Shown in pieces: positions 35,043 through 44,504 of a DNA stretch of 51,932 bases. Positions within the stretch are counted from its first letter, which is position 1. Every line of letters begins with the position of its first letter. This stretch comes from an uncultured Verrucomicrobiales bacterium (GTDB lineage: Bacteria; Verrucomicrobiota; Verrucomicrobiia; Verrucomicrobiales; Akkermansiaceae): positions 1-51,932 of the forward strand of contig CALBVY010000047.1 in the NCBI GenBank assembly GCA_937969495.1. Direction: 5' to 3'. The notes below the pieces were generated by a model, which was given only the letters and a program-made list of their open reading frames with translations, did not search any database and had not been told where the DNA came from. Made by a program: the position numbers and the translations under genes.

Positions 35043-38000
35043 TTAGGCATCAAGCTCTAAGGCTGCCTTCTGTGCCGCAGTCTTAGCTTCACCTTTTTTA
35101 TGCTGCCCATCCTCAGATGCAGTTAGACGCATACCTACTGGCTTGGATACCCCAAAGTCCTCCATGGTGACACCATACATCATATCAGCACGTGCCATTG
35201 TCCGCTTACTATGTGTTACAATGATAAACTGCGAGTTATCAATAAACTTATCAAGCACACGTAGGAAACGTCCAATATTTGCTTCATCCAGTGGCGCATC
35301 AAGCTCATCCAATACACAAAATGGGCTAGGCTTGATCTGGTAGATGGAAAATAGCAGCGCAACCGCGGTCATCGAGCGTTCACCACCAGAAAGCAAACTA
35401 ATGGACTGTAGCTTTTTACCGGGAGGCTTAGCGATGATATCAATACCGCTTTCGAGCGGGTCATCCTTATCAACAAGCACGAGATTCGCGGTGGCTTTAT
35501 CACCAAAGAGCACTTTAAACATACCGGTGAAGTTCTTAGCTACCTGATCGAAGGTCTCTGTGAAACGTTTTTTGGTCTCTATATTAATACGCTCAATTAC
35601 CTCAACGAGTTCTGTTTTCGAGTTAACAAGATCATCGTGCTGGTTACGGAGATTGTTGTGAAGGTCTTCAAGTTCGTCATACTCCTCAATGGCATCTACG
35701 TTAACAGGTCCCATGGAGTCGATCTTACGTTTGAGATCGGTAACTATCGTATCCACAAGATCCCAGTCCGGACCAACATCTCCTGGGAGATGATCGATAT
35801 CCACCTTAGCTGCCTCATCGTTCGGTGCAGGAGCCGCTACAACGGCTTCACCATCACTATCCTGACGGCGTCTCTCCTGACGTTCATGCGCTTTTGCACG
35901 CTCTTGCAAACAACTAAGGAGAGCATGGGAGTCTGGGCGGAAATGTTTAAGCTCCAGCTGATGACGCTCCATCACCATTTCATTCAGATTTTCTAACCTC
36001 AGGCCAATCTTAGTGGCAGCTACTTCCTCGCGTCCTTTCTGCTCGGTGATTTTTGAACATTCACGGCGTAGTTCAGAGAGTTCTTTTTCACTGATTTCAA
36101 TCGCCTGATGAAGCCCCCCACGGCTAGCTGAAGTCTCTTCCAACAACGTCTCAAGATCCTGAGCCTCAGCAGTGTGAGTTTCGATGGTATCTTCTAACGT
36201 GGCATTTTCAGTAAGAGCTGCCTGCATACGCTCATTGAAATTAGCGATTTCTTCATCACGCCGATGACTAATCTGGCGCAGCTCTTCAAGCCGTGCCGCC
36301 ATTGGCGAGCGTTGCTGCTCGGCAGCCTCCAATGCCTGACGTTCTACGGCAAGGCTGGTGCGGAACTCTTGAAGCTGCGCAGTGGCCTCATTCTCACGGC
36401 GGCTAGCTTCCTCAAGCTCACCAGCTAGCTTGACTTGATCTGCCTCTAAACGCTCCATACGTGAACGCGCACTAGCAAGATCTGCCTCAAGTTCCTCTCG
36501 CCCACTGAAGGCACTTTCCTCACGTTGGCGGATGTCATTACGCTCCCATTCCACACTAGAAATCTTAGTCTCTAATGATTCCACTTCACGGTTTGCCAAA
36601 GTGAGCTGACCTTGCAAAGTGGACTCCTCCACACGCGCTTGCTGGAGACGGTCTCTGGCTGCCTCTGTAGCTTCACGCTGCTCCGCCACCTGCGTCTCTA
36701 ATCCTGCTAGATGAGCACGGGCAGCTTCATCAGCAGATTCTAACTCCGCCACGGTAAGCTCGAGCGCACGAACTTCATTCTGCCGTTCTAAGACAGAATT
36801 CTGATCACCGCTACTCACCCCGCCACGTACCGCTCCTTCAGGGCTACAGACTTCACCACGCAAAGTAACCAAAGTGACATCAGGCAGCTCCTTACGCATA
36901 TCTAACGCTAGACTGAGATCACGGACGATAAGCACCTTTCCTAATAAATGCTCCACCACCGATGTGACTTTGGAGTCTGCTTTGACTCGATCCATCGCCC
37001 AGGTCTCTGCGCCATCAGGCACGGTCATCATCTGGCCGGAGGATGAAGGCGCTACAAAATCTGCTGGGATAATGGCTGCTTCACCAAGCTTTTTCTCGGT
37101 AAGACGATCAATGATCGCTTGGGTGTAACTCTCGTCCGTGACTAGTACAGACTGCAAGTGACTCCCCAGAGCAGCTTCTACCGCAACGGTATACTCTGGC
37201 TCTACTTCAATCAGCCCTGCGAGTACCCCGCTCACACCATTACTAAAAAATTCTGGTTCATCAAGTCCCTTGAGAACAGCTTGGGTTCCTTTCTGAAAAC
37301 CTTCTCCACTATCCACTAACTGCTTCAGCACATCAAGACGTGAGGAAGCGTTTGCCAGCTCTTTATGTGCACTCGCGGTATTATCTCTTGCCGCATCCAG
37401 ATCACCACGAGAGTGCTGAAAATTACGCTCTGTGTGATCTTTTTCCTCTTCGAGTGAAGTAAGCTTACTACGGCGGCTCTCAAGATCAGAGGCAATATTC
37501 CCCTGCTCTAATAAAGCTTGTTCATGCTCAGCCTGGAGTCGCTCATTCTCTTCAGTGAGCTTACGTGAACGCTCACGGCTATTTTCCATCTGAGTCATCG
37601 CACTCTCGATTTTTGCCTGTCCGGCAGCGATGACACTCTGAGTGCTATTAGCCTCATTACGCAAACTGCGGAGAATACCTTCTTTTTCCTCACGTGCAGC
37701 ACGCTCGGTGGCTACGCGGCTTTCATGCTCGGCGAGGTGTATCTGCTGAGATTCTATTCTCCCCGTGAGCTCCTCGAGCATTTTCTCCGCTTCGGCAAAG
37801 TCAAATTGCTGCTGCTGAAGTTTATCCTGAGCATCTTCAATATCGCTTTGGTTCTGAGTAACACGTGCTTCTAACTCACTCTGGCGTTCTTTATTAAACG
37901 CTATACGGCTTTCAGCAGCATTGGCGGCATTAGTATGTTCATTCAGCTGCTGACGGATATCAGAAAGTTCTGACTCAAGACTCTGAGCCGCATCACGTGC

Positions 38001-38834
38001 ATCTACTACGGCTTGTTCTTTTTCTGGCAAACCAACTTCCAGCTCTGTCTCACGAACCTCTAACGAATGGATAGAAGTCTCTAGCTCTGAAAGTTCTGCA
38101 CTGTATTCGGTAAACTTTCGGTGAGCTAAATGAGTATCGAGCACCCTTACATCTGTAGCGAGTTCTTGATAACGACGTGCCTTAGCGACCTGCCGTTTCA
38201 GAGAGTTCATTCGGCGTTCCTGTTCGGCAAGTACGTCTGAGACGCGAAGGAGATTGGCCTCTGTATACTCAAGCTTTCTCAGGGCTTCTTTTTTTTCCTT
38301 TTTAAACTTAGTGATGCCAGCTGCTTCCTCGAACACTGTACGCCTATCCTCAGGCTTGGAGCTAAGCAGCATATCGATCTTACCTTGCTCCATAATGGAG
38401 TAAGACGTCCGGCCAATGCCTGTATCCATAAATAGCTCATGAATATCTCGAAGCCGACACAGTGTGCCATTGATCCGATACTCTGATTTTCCATCGCGAT
38501 AGACGCAGCGGGTGATCGCCACTTCGTTATAGTCCACCTTCAACGTCTCTTCACAATCTGCGAGCGTCATCGTCACCTCGGCCATACCAAGGGCGGCACG
38601 CGCACGGCTGGTGCCACTTTTATCCGTGCCATTAAAAATAACATCCGCCATTTCTCCCCCACGCAATGCCTTTGCGGAAGTTTCACCCAGCACCCAGCGA
38701 ATCGCATCCACTACATTCGATTTCCCACAGCCATTTGGTCCCACAATCCCAGTGACGCCTTGTGGATGAAATTCAAATTTAGTTTTGTCAGCAAAGGACT
38801 TAAAACCGTGGAGATCGAGAGATTTGAGATACAT
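35043..38834 (-). CDS. smc: Chromosome segregation ATPase SMC
   Basis: 1263 residues. Walker A GPNGCGKSNVVDAIRWVLGE lies at the N-terminal head (about 32-52), followed by a long coiled coil, the hinge (about 510-660), the second coiled coil, and the C-terminal head with the signature LLSGGERSMTAVALLFSIYQ and Walker B FCVLDELDAPLDEANI. SMC with ScpAB compacts and resolves the chromosome. A Pro/Asp-rich insertion near residue 990 (DSDGEAVVAAPAPNDE) is unusual. scpA and scpB are not adjacent. Upstream, at 38939-38985, are two phased NrdR boxes. Confidence 0.97.
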   Translation of the reverse strand: MYLKSLDLHGFKSFADKTKFEFHPQGVTGIVGPNGCGKSNVVDAIRWVLGETSAKALRGGEMADVIFNGTDKSGTSRARAALGMAEVTMTLADCEETLKVDYNEVAITRCVYRDGKSEYRINGTLCRLRDIHELFMDTGIGRTSYSIMEQGKIDMLLSSKPEDRRTVFEEAAGITKFKKEKKEALRKLEYTEANLLRVSDVLAEQERRMNSLKRQVAKARRYQELATDVRVLDTHLAHRKFTEYSAELSELETSIHSLEVRETELEVGLPEKEQAVVDARDAAQSLESELSDIRQQLNEHTNAANAAESRIAFNKERQSELEARVTQNQSDIEDAQDKLQQQQFDFAEAEKMLEELTGRIESQQIHLAEHESRVATERAAREEKEGILRSLRNEANSTQSVIAAGQAKIESAMTQMENSRERSRKLTEENERLQAEHEQALLEQGNIASDLESRRSKLTSLEEEKDHTERNFQHSRGDLDAARDNTASAHKELANASSRLDVLKQLVDSGEGFQKGTQAVLKGLDEPEFFSNGVSGVLAGLIEVEPEYTVAVEAALGSHLQSVLVTDESYTQAIIDRLTEKKLGEAAIIPADFVAPSSSGQMMTVPDGAETWAMDRVKADSKVTSVVEHLLGKVLIVRDLSLALDMRKELPDVTLVTLRGEVCSPEGAVRGGVSSGDQNSVLERQNEVRALELTVAELESADEAARAHLAGLETQVAEQREATEAARDRLQQARVEESTLQGQLTLANREVESLETKISSVEWERNDIRQREESAFSGREELEADLASARSRMERLEADQVKLAGELEEASRRENEATAQLQEFRTSLAVERQALEAAEQQRSPMAARLEELRQISHRRDEEIANFNERMQAALTENATLEDTIETHTAEAQDLETLLEETSASRGGLHQAIEISEKELSELRRECSKITEQKGREEVAATKIGLRLENLNEMVMERHQLELKHFRPDSHALLSCLQERAKAHERQERRRQDSDGEAVVAAPAPNDEAAKVDIDHLPGDVGPDWDLVDTIVTDLKRKIDSMGPVNVDAIEEYDELEDLHNNLRNQHDDLVNSKTELVEVIERINIETKKRFTETFDQVAKNFTGMFKVLFGDKATANLVLVDKDDPLESGIDIIAKPPGKKLQSISLLSGGERSMTAVALLFSIYQIKPSPFCVLDELDAPLDEANIGRFLRVLDKFIDNSQFIIVTHSKRTMARADMMYGVTMEDFGVSKPVGMRLTASEDGQHKKGEAKTAAQKAALELDA

Positions 38835-38938
38835 GGTTGTGCTATAAAAAAATTAAAAGGACAAAGGCGAGACACGCTCGGTGAGTTCCTGCCACTCTAA
38901 TGAGGAATTATTCTCCCACCAAGTGAAATCCTTCATTT

Positions 38939-38985
38939 ACAGCATATATAGTGTGTTTGAAATATTATTACACAATATATTGTGT
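38939..38985. promoter_or_regulatory. Tandem NrdR-box operator
   Basis: Box 1 (38939-38954) is ACAGCATATATAGTGT and matches the NrdR-box consensus acaCwAtATaTwGtgt at 14 of 16 positions. Box 2 (38970-38985) is ACACAATATATTGTGT, a perfect palindrome and an exact match. Their centres are 31 bp apart, about three helical turns, as in known NrdR operators. They lie in the 296-bp gap between smc (start 38834, reverse) and lipB (start 39131, forward), so either or both could be repressed. A TATATA-like -10 candidate for smc overlaps box 1. NrdR is encoded at 12861 in this window. The rest of the gap shows no other feature. Confidence 0.8.
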
Positions 38986-39130
38986 GTTTAGGTAATTAAG
39001 GAAAATGAACTAATAAGCGAATATGGGCGAAAAACGCTTCTGCTCACGGCCTTCATCGCCGTAACAAAAAAGGCAGAACTCATGATGATTCCCTCTTGTT
39101 TCCTTGAGTATCTATCTCTAGCAATGCGCT

Positions 39131-39775
39131 ATGCAACTGACGCATCGCTGGCTGGGACAAGGCGTGGATTTCCAAAAAGGATTGGAAATCCAGCAGCAGG
39201 TAGTGCAAGCGATCCTTGATGGGAAATCAAAAGATCAGCTACTCTCTCTGGAACACACACCAGTTTATACGATTGGGCGCACCCGTGATCAAAGCTCCCT
39301 AGGCCCCCAAGCAATGATGCTTCCCCATCCTACCGTTGAGATTAATCGCGGAGGGCAGGCAACTTACCATGGCCCAGGACAACTCGTAGGCTATCCTATT
39401 CTTGATCTGAAACCGCTCGGAAAAGATCTCCATGCTTATATCCGAGCGATTGAAGAAGCCCTCATTAAAACCTGTGCGGTCTATGATGTGATTGCCTCCA
39501 GACGCGAGGGACTGACTGGAGTTTGGGTAGACAACAGAAAATTAGCGAGTATTGGTGTGGGTGTTAGAAAGTGGATTAGTATGCATGGCTTTGCCATAAA
39601 CATCAGCAAGGAATCGCTAACTGGATTCCTCTCCATTACCCCTTGCGGTATTGATGGTGTGGCAATGACAAGTCTGGAAAGCGAATGCGGCCATAGCGTT
39701 CAAGTAAAAGAGTTTGCAGATCTCTGTGCTGAGCACTTGGCTAGCTCCTTAAAAAACCTCCAGATCTCATCCTGA
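39131..39775 (+). CDS. lipB: Octanoyltransferase (lipoyl synthesis)
   Basis: 214 residues. Moves octanoyl groups from acyl-carrier protein to lipoyl domains. Motifs are the EINRGGQATYHGPGQLVGYPI signature (about 75-95), the NRKLASIGVGVRKW segment with the catalytic Lys, and ITPCGI with the catalytic Cys near residue 174. Length is typical. lipA is not adjacent. The gene is convergent with the AI-2E permease gene and shares its upstream region with smc. Confidence 0.94.
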   Translation: MQLTHRWLGQGVDFQKGLEIQQQVVQAILDGKSKDQLLSLEHTPVYTIGRTRDQSSLGPQAMMLPHPTVEINRGGQATYHGPGQLVGYPILDLKPLGKDLHAYIRAIEEALIKTCAVYDVIASRREGLTGVWVDNRKLASIGVGVRKWISMHGFAINISKESLTGFLSITPCGIDGVAMTSLESECGHSVQVKEFADLCAEHLASSLKNLQISS

Positions 39776-39793
39776 AAGATCGAGGAAGTCGTT

Positions 39794-40999
39794 CTAAACC
39801 CCCTCTGAACTGGCTACAGCAGGCTTTCCAAGGTTCTCGGAATCACCCTCCGTGCTGTTTTCGTCTTGCACAGAACCAGCCTGTTTCGCTTTGGCAGATT
39901 CACTGATAATGCGGCGCTCCTGCTCATGGTTAACTGTTTTCCCCTGGCTCATAGCCACACCGAGCCAGCGGAGTTCATAGCTATTATCCATGGCTACTTT
40001 CACCATCATCGTAAGTGGGACGGCAAGAAGCATACCCAAAGGACCCCAAACATAACCCCAGAACAACACCGAGATCACAATCACCACAGTGGACAGACCA
40101 AAACGCCTGCCTAATAGAGCTGGCTCAATGAAATTCCCCAGAAAACCATTAATCAGCAGATAACCAAATGCCACCGCGATCGCATGCCGCATATCATGAA
40201 TTAACAAAGCGAGAATCACTGGCGGAATCCCAGCAATAATCGAGCCTACAGCGGGAATGTAGTTTAACGCAAAAGCAAGGATACCCCAGAGTAGAGGGAA
40301 ATCAATTTCAGCTGCCCAGCAAAGCAATCCTGCCAGACCACCGGTAGCGATACTAATCATCGTCTTAATACCTAGATACTTCTGGATATCACGTGTGGCA
40401 CTAAGCATCCGCTGAAGGTTCGGGCCTTTGGCATCGATAATAGCCTCAAAACGCCGGCTAAACATCCGTGCCTCGCTGAGCATAAACACAAGAAGGATCA
40501 GAACAATAAATGATACCTTAATCGTATCTAAAACTTTACCCAACAATGACGCGATATTTTCCTTGAAGAAGGCACCAATTTTTTCTGCCGTTAGGAATTT
40601 TTTCACCTCTTCTTGTGCCCCTTCCACCTGCCACTCTTCAAGCTGAGCTCCACCAGATAGGGCTACTTCATACATCTTCGCTCCATATTGCTCAAGCCTG
40701 TCACCCTCAGCCAAATCATTAATCAACAAGGCTCCCACCACCATGATTCCAGAAAGAAATGCAAACACGACCATCACTGTGGTCAGCACGGCAAAAAACC
40801 GTGGCACCTTATGCACACGTAGCCAGTTGGTGATTGGGAAGCTCACCGCCGCGATAAAAAATGCGAGAAAAACTGGGAGAAAAAATGTTTGCGCCAACTT
40901 CAAGCCTGTCACCACCAATACCACTGATGCAAGCAACAGCATAACTTTATAGGCTTCAACAGGTTTAGCAGGCACAGCGGGAATAATTACAATGGTCAA
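39794..40999 (-). CDS. AI-2E family transporter (PerM-like membrane protein)
   Basis: About 401 residues from a TTG at 40999, or 382 from the ATG at 40942; no earlier ATG is in frame. Seven to eight predicted membrane helices follow the AI-2E/PerM pattern: early hairpin helices, a large soluble loop near residues 75-140, then the ALNYIPAVGSIIAGIPPVILAL segment and a C-terminal GPLGMLLAVPLTMMVK. A polar Ser/Glu-rich tail follows. Substrates in this family vary and AI-2 export should not be assumed. Confidence 0.9.
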   Translation of the reverse strand: MTIVIIPAVPAKPVEAYKVMLLLASVVLVVTGLKLAQTFFLPVFLAFFIAAVSFPITNWLRVHKVPRFFAVLTTVMVVFAFLSGIMVVGALLINDLAEGDRLEQYGAKMYEVALSGGAQLEEWQVEGAQEEVKKFLTAEKIGAFFKENIASLLGKVLDTIKVSFIVLILLVFMLSEARMFSRRFEAIIDAKGPNLQRMLSATRDIQKYLGIKTMISIATGGLAGLLCWAAEIDFPLLWGILAFALNYIPAVGSIIAGIPPVILALLIHDMRHAIAVAFGYLLINGFLGNFIEPALLGRRFGLSTVVIVISVLFWGYVWGPLGMLLAVPLTMMVKVAMDNSYELRWLGVAMSQGKTVNHEQERRIISESAKAKQAGSVQDENSTEGDSENLGKPAVASSEGV

Positions 41000-41163
41000 A
41001 AATCGTTTATCTTACAGCGGAAAATACTACCGTCAAATGATCAACAGACACAACATACCCGTACTGAGACGTGCAAGCAATGGAATCATTCAATTATTCG
41101 ATAAAAAAATCCTCTCTCCTCAATGAAGACTCCGCCAGCTGAGGCTTGCTAGTTTTTTAAAAA

Positions 41164-41685
41164 ATGCCTAACGTATACGACATGAAATCTCACGAGGTGC
41201 TAAAGAAAGCCTTTGACCAGAGCAGCCCTAAGGCAATCGCAGCTGATTTAGGCGTCTCCTTATCGTTAGTTTATAAGTGGGCACAGGAGCAGTCAGAAGT
41301 AGGATCGGGCAGCAGGAATCCATTAGATAGAATTCTTGAAATTCAAAACCACACACAAGATCATGGCATGATCGAGTGGTTATGTGAGCAGACTGGAGGA
41401 TACTTCGTCAGAAACCCAGCGAGCGACTGCGAGCAAGGCTATGAGGTATTACCTGCCACTACTGAAATTGTGGGGCAGTTCTCAGGCCTCCTCGCGCGGA
41501 TCTCTCAGGCCGCCTTGGATAACTCCATCACCCCTGACGAAGCGGAGGAAATCCGGCAGTGTTGGGATAAGCTAAAGAGCTTCGGTGAAGGCTTTGTTCG
41601 CTGCTGTGAAGAAGGAGACTTTGAGCTCATGCAGCAGGACAAAGAAGAGACCGAGGAAAAAAAACCTCGCTCGACTTTATATTAA
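41164..41685 (+). CDS. Phage CII-like regulatory protein
   Basis: 173 residues. The N-terminal ~40 residues contain a helix-turn-helix (SPKAIAADLGVSLSLVYKWA) and the whole resembles the phage regulatory CII/CP76 family, here as a chromosomal gene. The C-terminal part is helical and acidic (EETEEKKPRS). No other phage gene is nearby, so it is probably a domesticated regulator. pyrD starts 30 bp downstream in the same direction. Confidence 0.75.
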   Translation: MPNVYDMKSHEVLKKAFDQSSPKAIAADLGVSLSLVYKWAQEQSEVGSGSRNPLDRILEIQNHTQDHGMIEWLCEQTGGYFVRNPASDCEQGYEVLPATTEIVGQFSGLLARISQAALDNSITPDEAEEIRQCWDKLKSFGEGFVRCCEEGDFELMQQDKEETEEKKPRSTLY

Positions 41686-41715
41686 TCAAGCTGCACATTT
41701 CTTCATCTCAACCTG

Positions 41716-42753
41716 ATGACCCCACGCCAGTATCTTTTCGCCCGTAATCTGCTATTTCGTCTCGATGCCGAAAAAGCTCACCACCTGTCATTGGATGCCC
41801 TCCGCCAGCTTGAAAGACTAAACCTGTTAGGATTACTCACTGGCAATAACCCTACCAGCACACCAGTCCAGTGTATGGGACTTACATTTCCTAACTGCAT
41901 AGGCTTGGCCGCAGGATTGGATAAAGAAGGCAACTGCATTGATGCTCTTGGCAGACTTGGGTTTGGCTCTGTGGAAATAGGCACCATCACTCCAAAACCT
42001 CAGGAGGGAAACCCTCAACCTCGGCTATTTCGTATCATTGATCGAGAGGCGATCATTAACCGCATGGGGTTTAACAACCCAGGTATTGATAGCGGAGTCA
42101 GTAATGTAGCCGCCTCTCATAGCTTTCGCAAACAAGGAGGCATCGTAGGATTTAATATTGGTAAAAATAAAGTCACCCCCAATGAAAACGCAGTGGATGA
42201 CTACCTCAAGTGCCTACGTGGCGCATGGGATGTGGCAGACTATATCACGGTGAATCTATCCTCACCTAACACCCCAGGATTACGTGACCTCCAGGCGGCA
42301 GATGAAACTGCGCGACTATTAGAAACCCTCAAACATGAGCAGGAGAAACTCACAGCAGCAAGTGGTAAGCACGTCCCCATTGCGCTGAAAGTAGCTCCTG
42401 ATCTTGAGCCACAGCACATCGCTGACCTCTCTCAAGTCTTTCTCGATGGAGGACTTGATGGACTTATTGCCACTAACACCACCATTAGCCGTAGCGAAAT
42501 AGCGGACTGCGATTTTGCATCACAAGCAGGTGGCCTCTCAGGAGCCCCACTCACACCACGAGCCACAGATGTCATTGCAGACTTCTACAGCCATCTAGGC
42601 GATCAGGTCCCCATTATCGGAGTAGGCGGCATCATGACGGCGGAACATTCGCAGGCCAAACTCAAAGCGGGTGCCAAACTCATTCAGATCTACACGGGCT
42701 TTATCTACAAAGGCCCGCCACTGGTGCGTGATATCTTAAAAGCTGTGAAATAA
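41716..42753 (+). CDS. pyrD: Dihydroorotate dehydrogenase (quinone), class 2
   Basis: 345 residues. Oxidises dihydroorotate to orotate with a quinone acceptor at the membrane. The N-terminal helical extension of class 2 (about 1-45) is present, followed by the FMN barrel: GLAAGLDKEGNCIDALG, the NRMGFNNPGI segment, VNLSSPNTPGLRDLQ (catalytic Ser) and IIGVGGIMTAEHSQAKLKAGA. Not linked to the pyrRBC operon in this window. Follows the CII-like gene by 30 bp. Confidence 0.95.
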   Translation: MTPRQYLFARNLLFRLDAEKAHHLSLDALRQLERLNLLGLLTGNNPTSTPVQCMGLTFPNCIGLAAGLDKEGNCIDALGRLGFGSVEIGTITPKPQEGNPQPRLFRIIDREAIINRMGFNNPGIDSGVSNVAASHSFRKQGGIVGFNIGKNKVTPNENAVDDYLKCLRGAWDVADYITVNLSSPNTPGLRDLQAADETARLLETLKHEQEKLTAASGKHVPIALKVAPDLEPQHIADLSQVFLDGGLDGLIATNTTISRSEIADCDFASQAGGLSGAPLTPRATDVIADFYSHLGDQVPIIGVGGIMTAEHSQAKLKAGAKLIQIYTGFIYKGPPLVRDILKAVK

Positions 42754-42779
42754 CACTCCTCGTGAATTGATAGAACATC

Positions 42780-44006
42780 TTACGCACCTATGCCTGGCAT
42801 CTCCTCCGCCACTTGCAGGGTGCGGTGTTTACTCAGTCTTGCCTCATTGGCGAAGCTCGGCCAGTCATTGATTGCTGCGATCACATTTTCAATCGTCTGG
42901 TTCACTTGGCGCACACCTTGAGATTCACCAAGGCGCTGTAAATCAGCACGCGTTACATCCATACTTTTGCCATTCACAGAAGCTGCACGCATACCACTTA
43001 CCAGTGGATTCGATGTCCGCGTAAGATCATACGCAGGTGATACGAGCCACCGCCCATCAGGCTGCATGAGAAAGGCGTGGTTCTTTGCATGATCATCATC
43101 ATTACCAGCTAGTATGTTAAAACATGCACGCCGGAAAATCTCCTCCACCTCTGACTCACTACCAGTAAGCACTCGGGTCAAATCCATTAAATCTCCATAC
43201 TCCAGCCCGCCCCTAACAGGAGTATGACTAATACCCGAATAGGTATGGATATGTCTACGCGTCTTCCCTGGACGATCAAATCTCTTGGAAAGAAAATGAT
43301 GCGTTCCGTCCTTACCTTCAAGCAAGTGGGTGTGTGCCATATGGATACCTGCTGCACGGGCCATAAGTGAGTATGCGTATTCTTCTTTGCCATTTTCATA
43401 CTCTGGATCCAAATCAAACTTCAACAACCAGCGTGTATAACCTGATGGAAGCAGCCCCCCACCAGCCACAGATTCGGTAAAGTCGTCATTAAAACCTAAT
43501 AATACTTTCGGCTGCGCACCTCCTGGAGAAAGCCCAGATCTCAGTAAACCAGGGAGCATATCCCCCGTTTCACCATAAATAAAAGAATGTGCATTACTCA
43601 CCAGCTCCGCCACCTCCACAGTGAGCTCATCTCTAAAGCTATCCGTACACGCAGATGGTAAATAACCTATTGCCCCCATCGCATGCCTGCCAGTGCACGC
43701 AAGCTTCTGTAAGGATGTCACCTGATTCCAAGGAATACCTTTATCACCAAAAAACCGCCTCATCATCTGCTCTCCCCACCAGTCCGGCAGACTATCTGAA
43801 AAAAGCCCAAAAAGCCCATCATACTGCGGCGTAGGAGTGGTTACTGAACCCTGCAGCGAAGTAGGCAGGTAAACTGGTGAGAGCTCGATGCCTCTTTTCA
43901 CCCAGTCCTGATTGTATTCAAAAAAGATTCTTCCATCTTTCGCCTCAGCAAGTGCTCCAATCACTTTCCGCTCACCGCCGCCCAAATATAATACCTCCAC
44001 TCTCAT
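42780..44006 (-). CDS. hipA: HipA-family kinase (type II toxin)
   Basis: 408 residues. HipA Ser/Thr kinases phosphorylate translation targets such as glutamyl-tRNA synthetase and can cause dormancy. The N-terminal subdomain has the GLFSDSLPDWWG motif, the nucleotide loop region is LSPGGAQPKVLL, and the catalytic core NDDDHAKNHAFL plus the metal segment SPAYDLT follow. The start codon overlaps the end of the antitoxin gene by four bases, the usual coupling. Convergent with pyrD. Confidence 0.92.
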   Translation of the reverse strand: MRVEVLYLGGGERKVIGALAEAKDGRIFFEYNQDWVKRGIELSPVYLPTSLQGSVTTPTPQYDGLFGLFSDSLPDWWGEQMMRRFFGDKGIPWNQVTSLQKLACTGRHAMGAIGYLPSACTDSFRDELTVEVAELVSNAHSFIYGETGDMLPGLLRSGLSPGGAQPKVLLGFNDDFTESVAGGGLLPSGYTRWLLKFDLDPEYENGKEEYAYSLMARAAGIHMAHTHLLEGKDGTHHFLSKRFDRPGKTRRHIHTYSGISHTPVRGGLEYGDLMDLTRVLTGSESEVEEIFRRACFNILAGNDDDHAKNHAFLMQPDGRWLVSPAYDLTRTSNPLVSGMRAASVNGKSMDVTRADLQRLGESQGVRQVNQTIENVIAAINDWPSFANEARLSKHRTLQVAEEMPGIGA

Positions 44007-44350
44007 AATGAACTATGTAAGCTGCCAGAATGCATGGCTGTTGATTTCCGAGGGGCGCGTTGCCTTTGGGTCCGCTCAACATCATCAAGTGAATCATAAC
44101 TTTTTTGCTCTGCAAAAAGAAAACGTAGCTCGCCATCCAGATCGAGAGCCACAGCTACCTTAGCCAGCCGCTGCAACGAGCCCTTACCTTCATGCTCCAT
44201 AAGCTTCAGCGTGGAAATACTAAGCCCTGCCCGCATGGCTAGCTCCTCCTGCGTCCAGCCCTTAGCCAGCCGCTGCCGCCGAAGCCGACGACCAATCGCC
44301 CCAATGAGGGTATTAGGATTCCTTAACTTAAGAGATGATATTTTATCCAT
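44003..44350 (-). CDS. hipB: XRE-family antitoxin (HipB-like)
   Basis: About 115 residues from ATG 44350 (MDKISSLKLRNPNTL); a longer in-frame start at 44386 is less likely. The helix-turn-helix is QRLAKGWTQEELAMRAGLSISTLKLMEHEGKG (about 30-60). A basic C-terminal tail follows. HipB proteins bind the operon promoter and neutralise HipA. Overlaps hipA by four bases. The 154 bp upstream, towards engB, hold its promoter; I see no clear operator repeat. Confidence 0.88.
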   Translation of the reverse strand: MDKISSLKLRNPNTLIGAIGRRLRRQRLAKGWTQEELAMRAGLSISTLKLMEHEGKGSLQRLAKVAVALDLDGELRFLFAEQKSYDSLDDVERTQRQRAPRKSTAMHSGSLHSSL

Positions 44351-44504
44351 AAAATATAAATCTGCCACTTTCAGACAAAATAACAACTATTAAATCAATC
44401 TTAACACTTCATGGAACAAATCCACAAACCGTTTTCTAGACCTATTTGTAACAATGAATCACAAGCAGTTTGCCAGCGTTCTTAATTCGATGTAGTCAGA
44501 GGGC

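Noticed and set aside
39023-39064. 13-codon ORF (MGEKRFCSRPSSP) upstream of lipB
   Set aside because: Too short and without other support; could be a leader peptide but nothing distinguishes it from chance.
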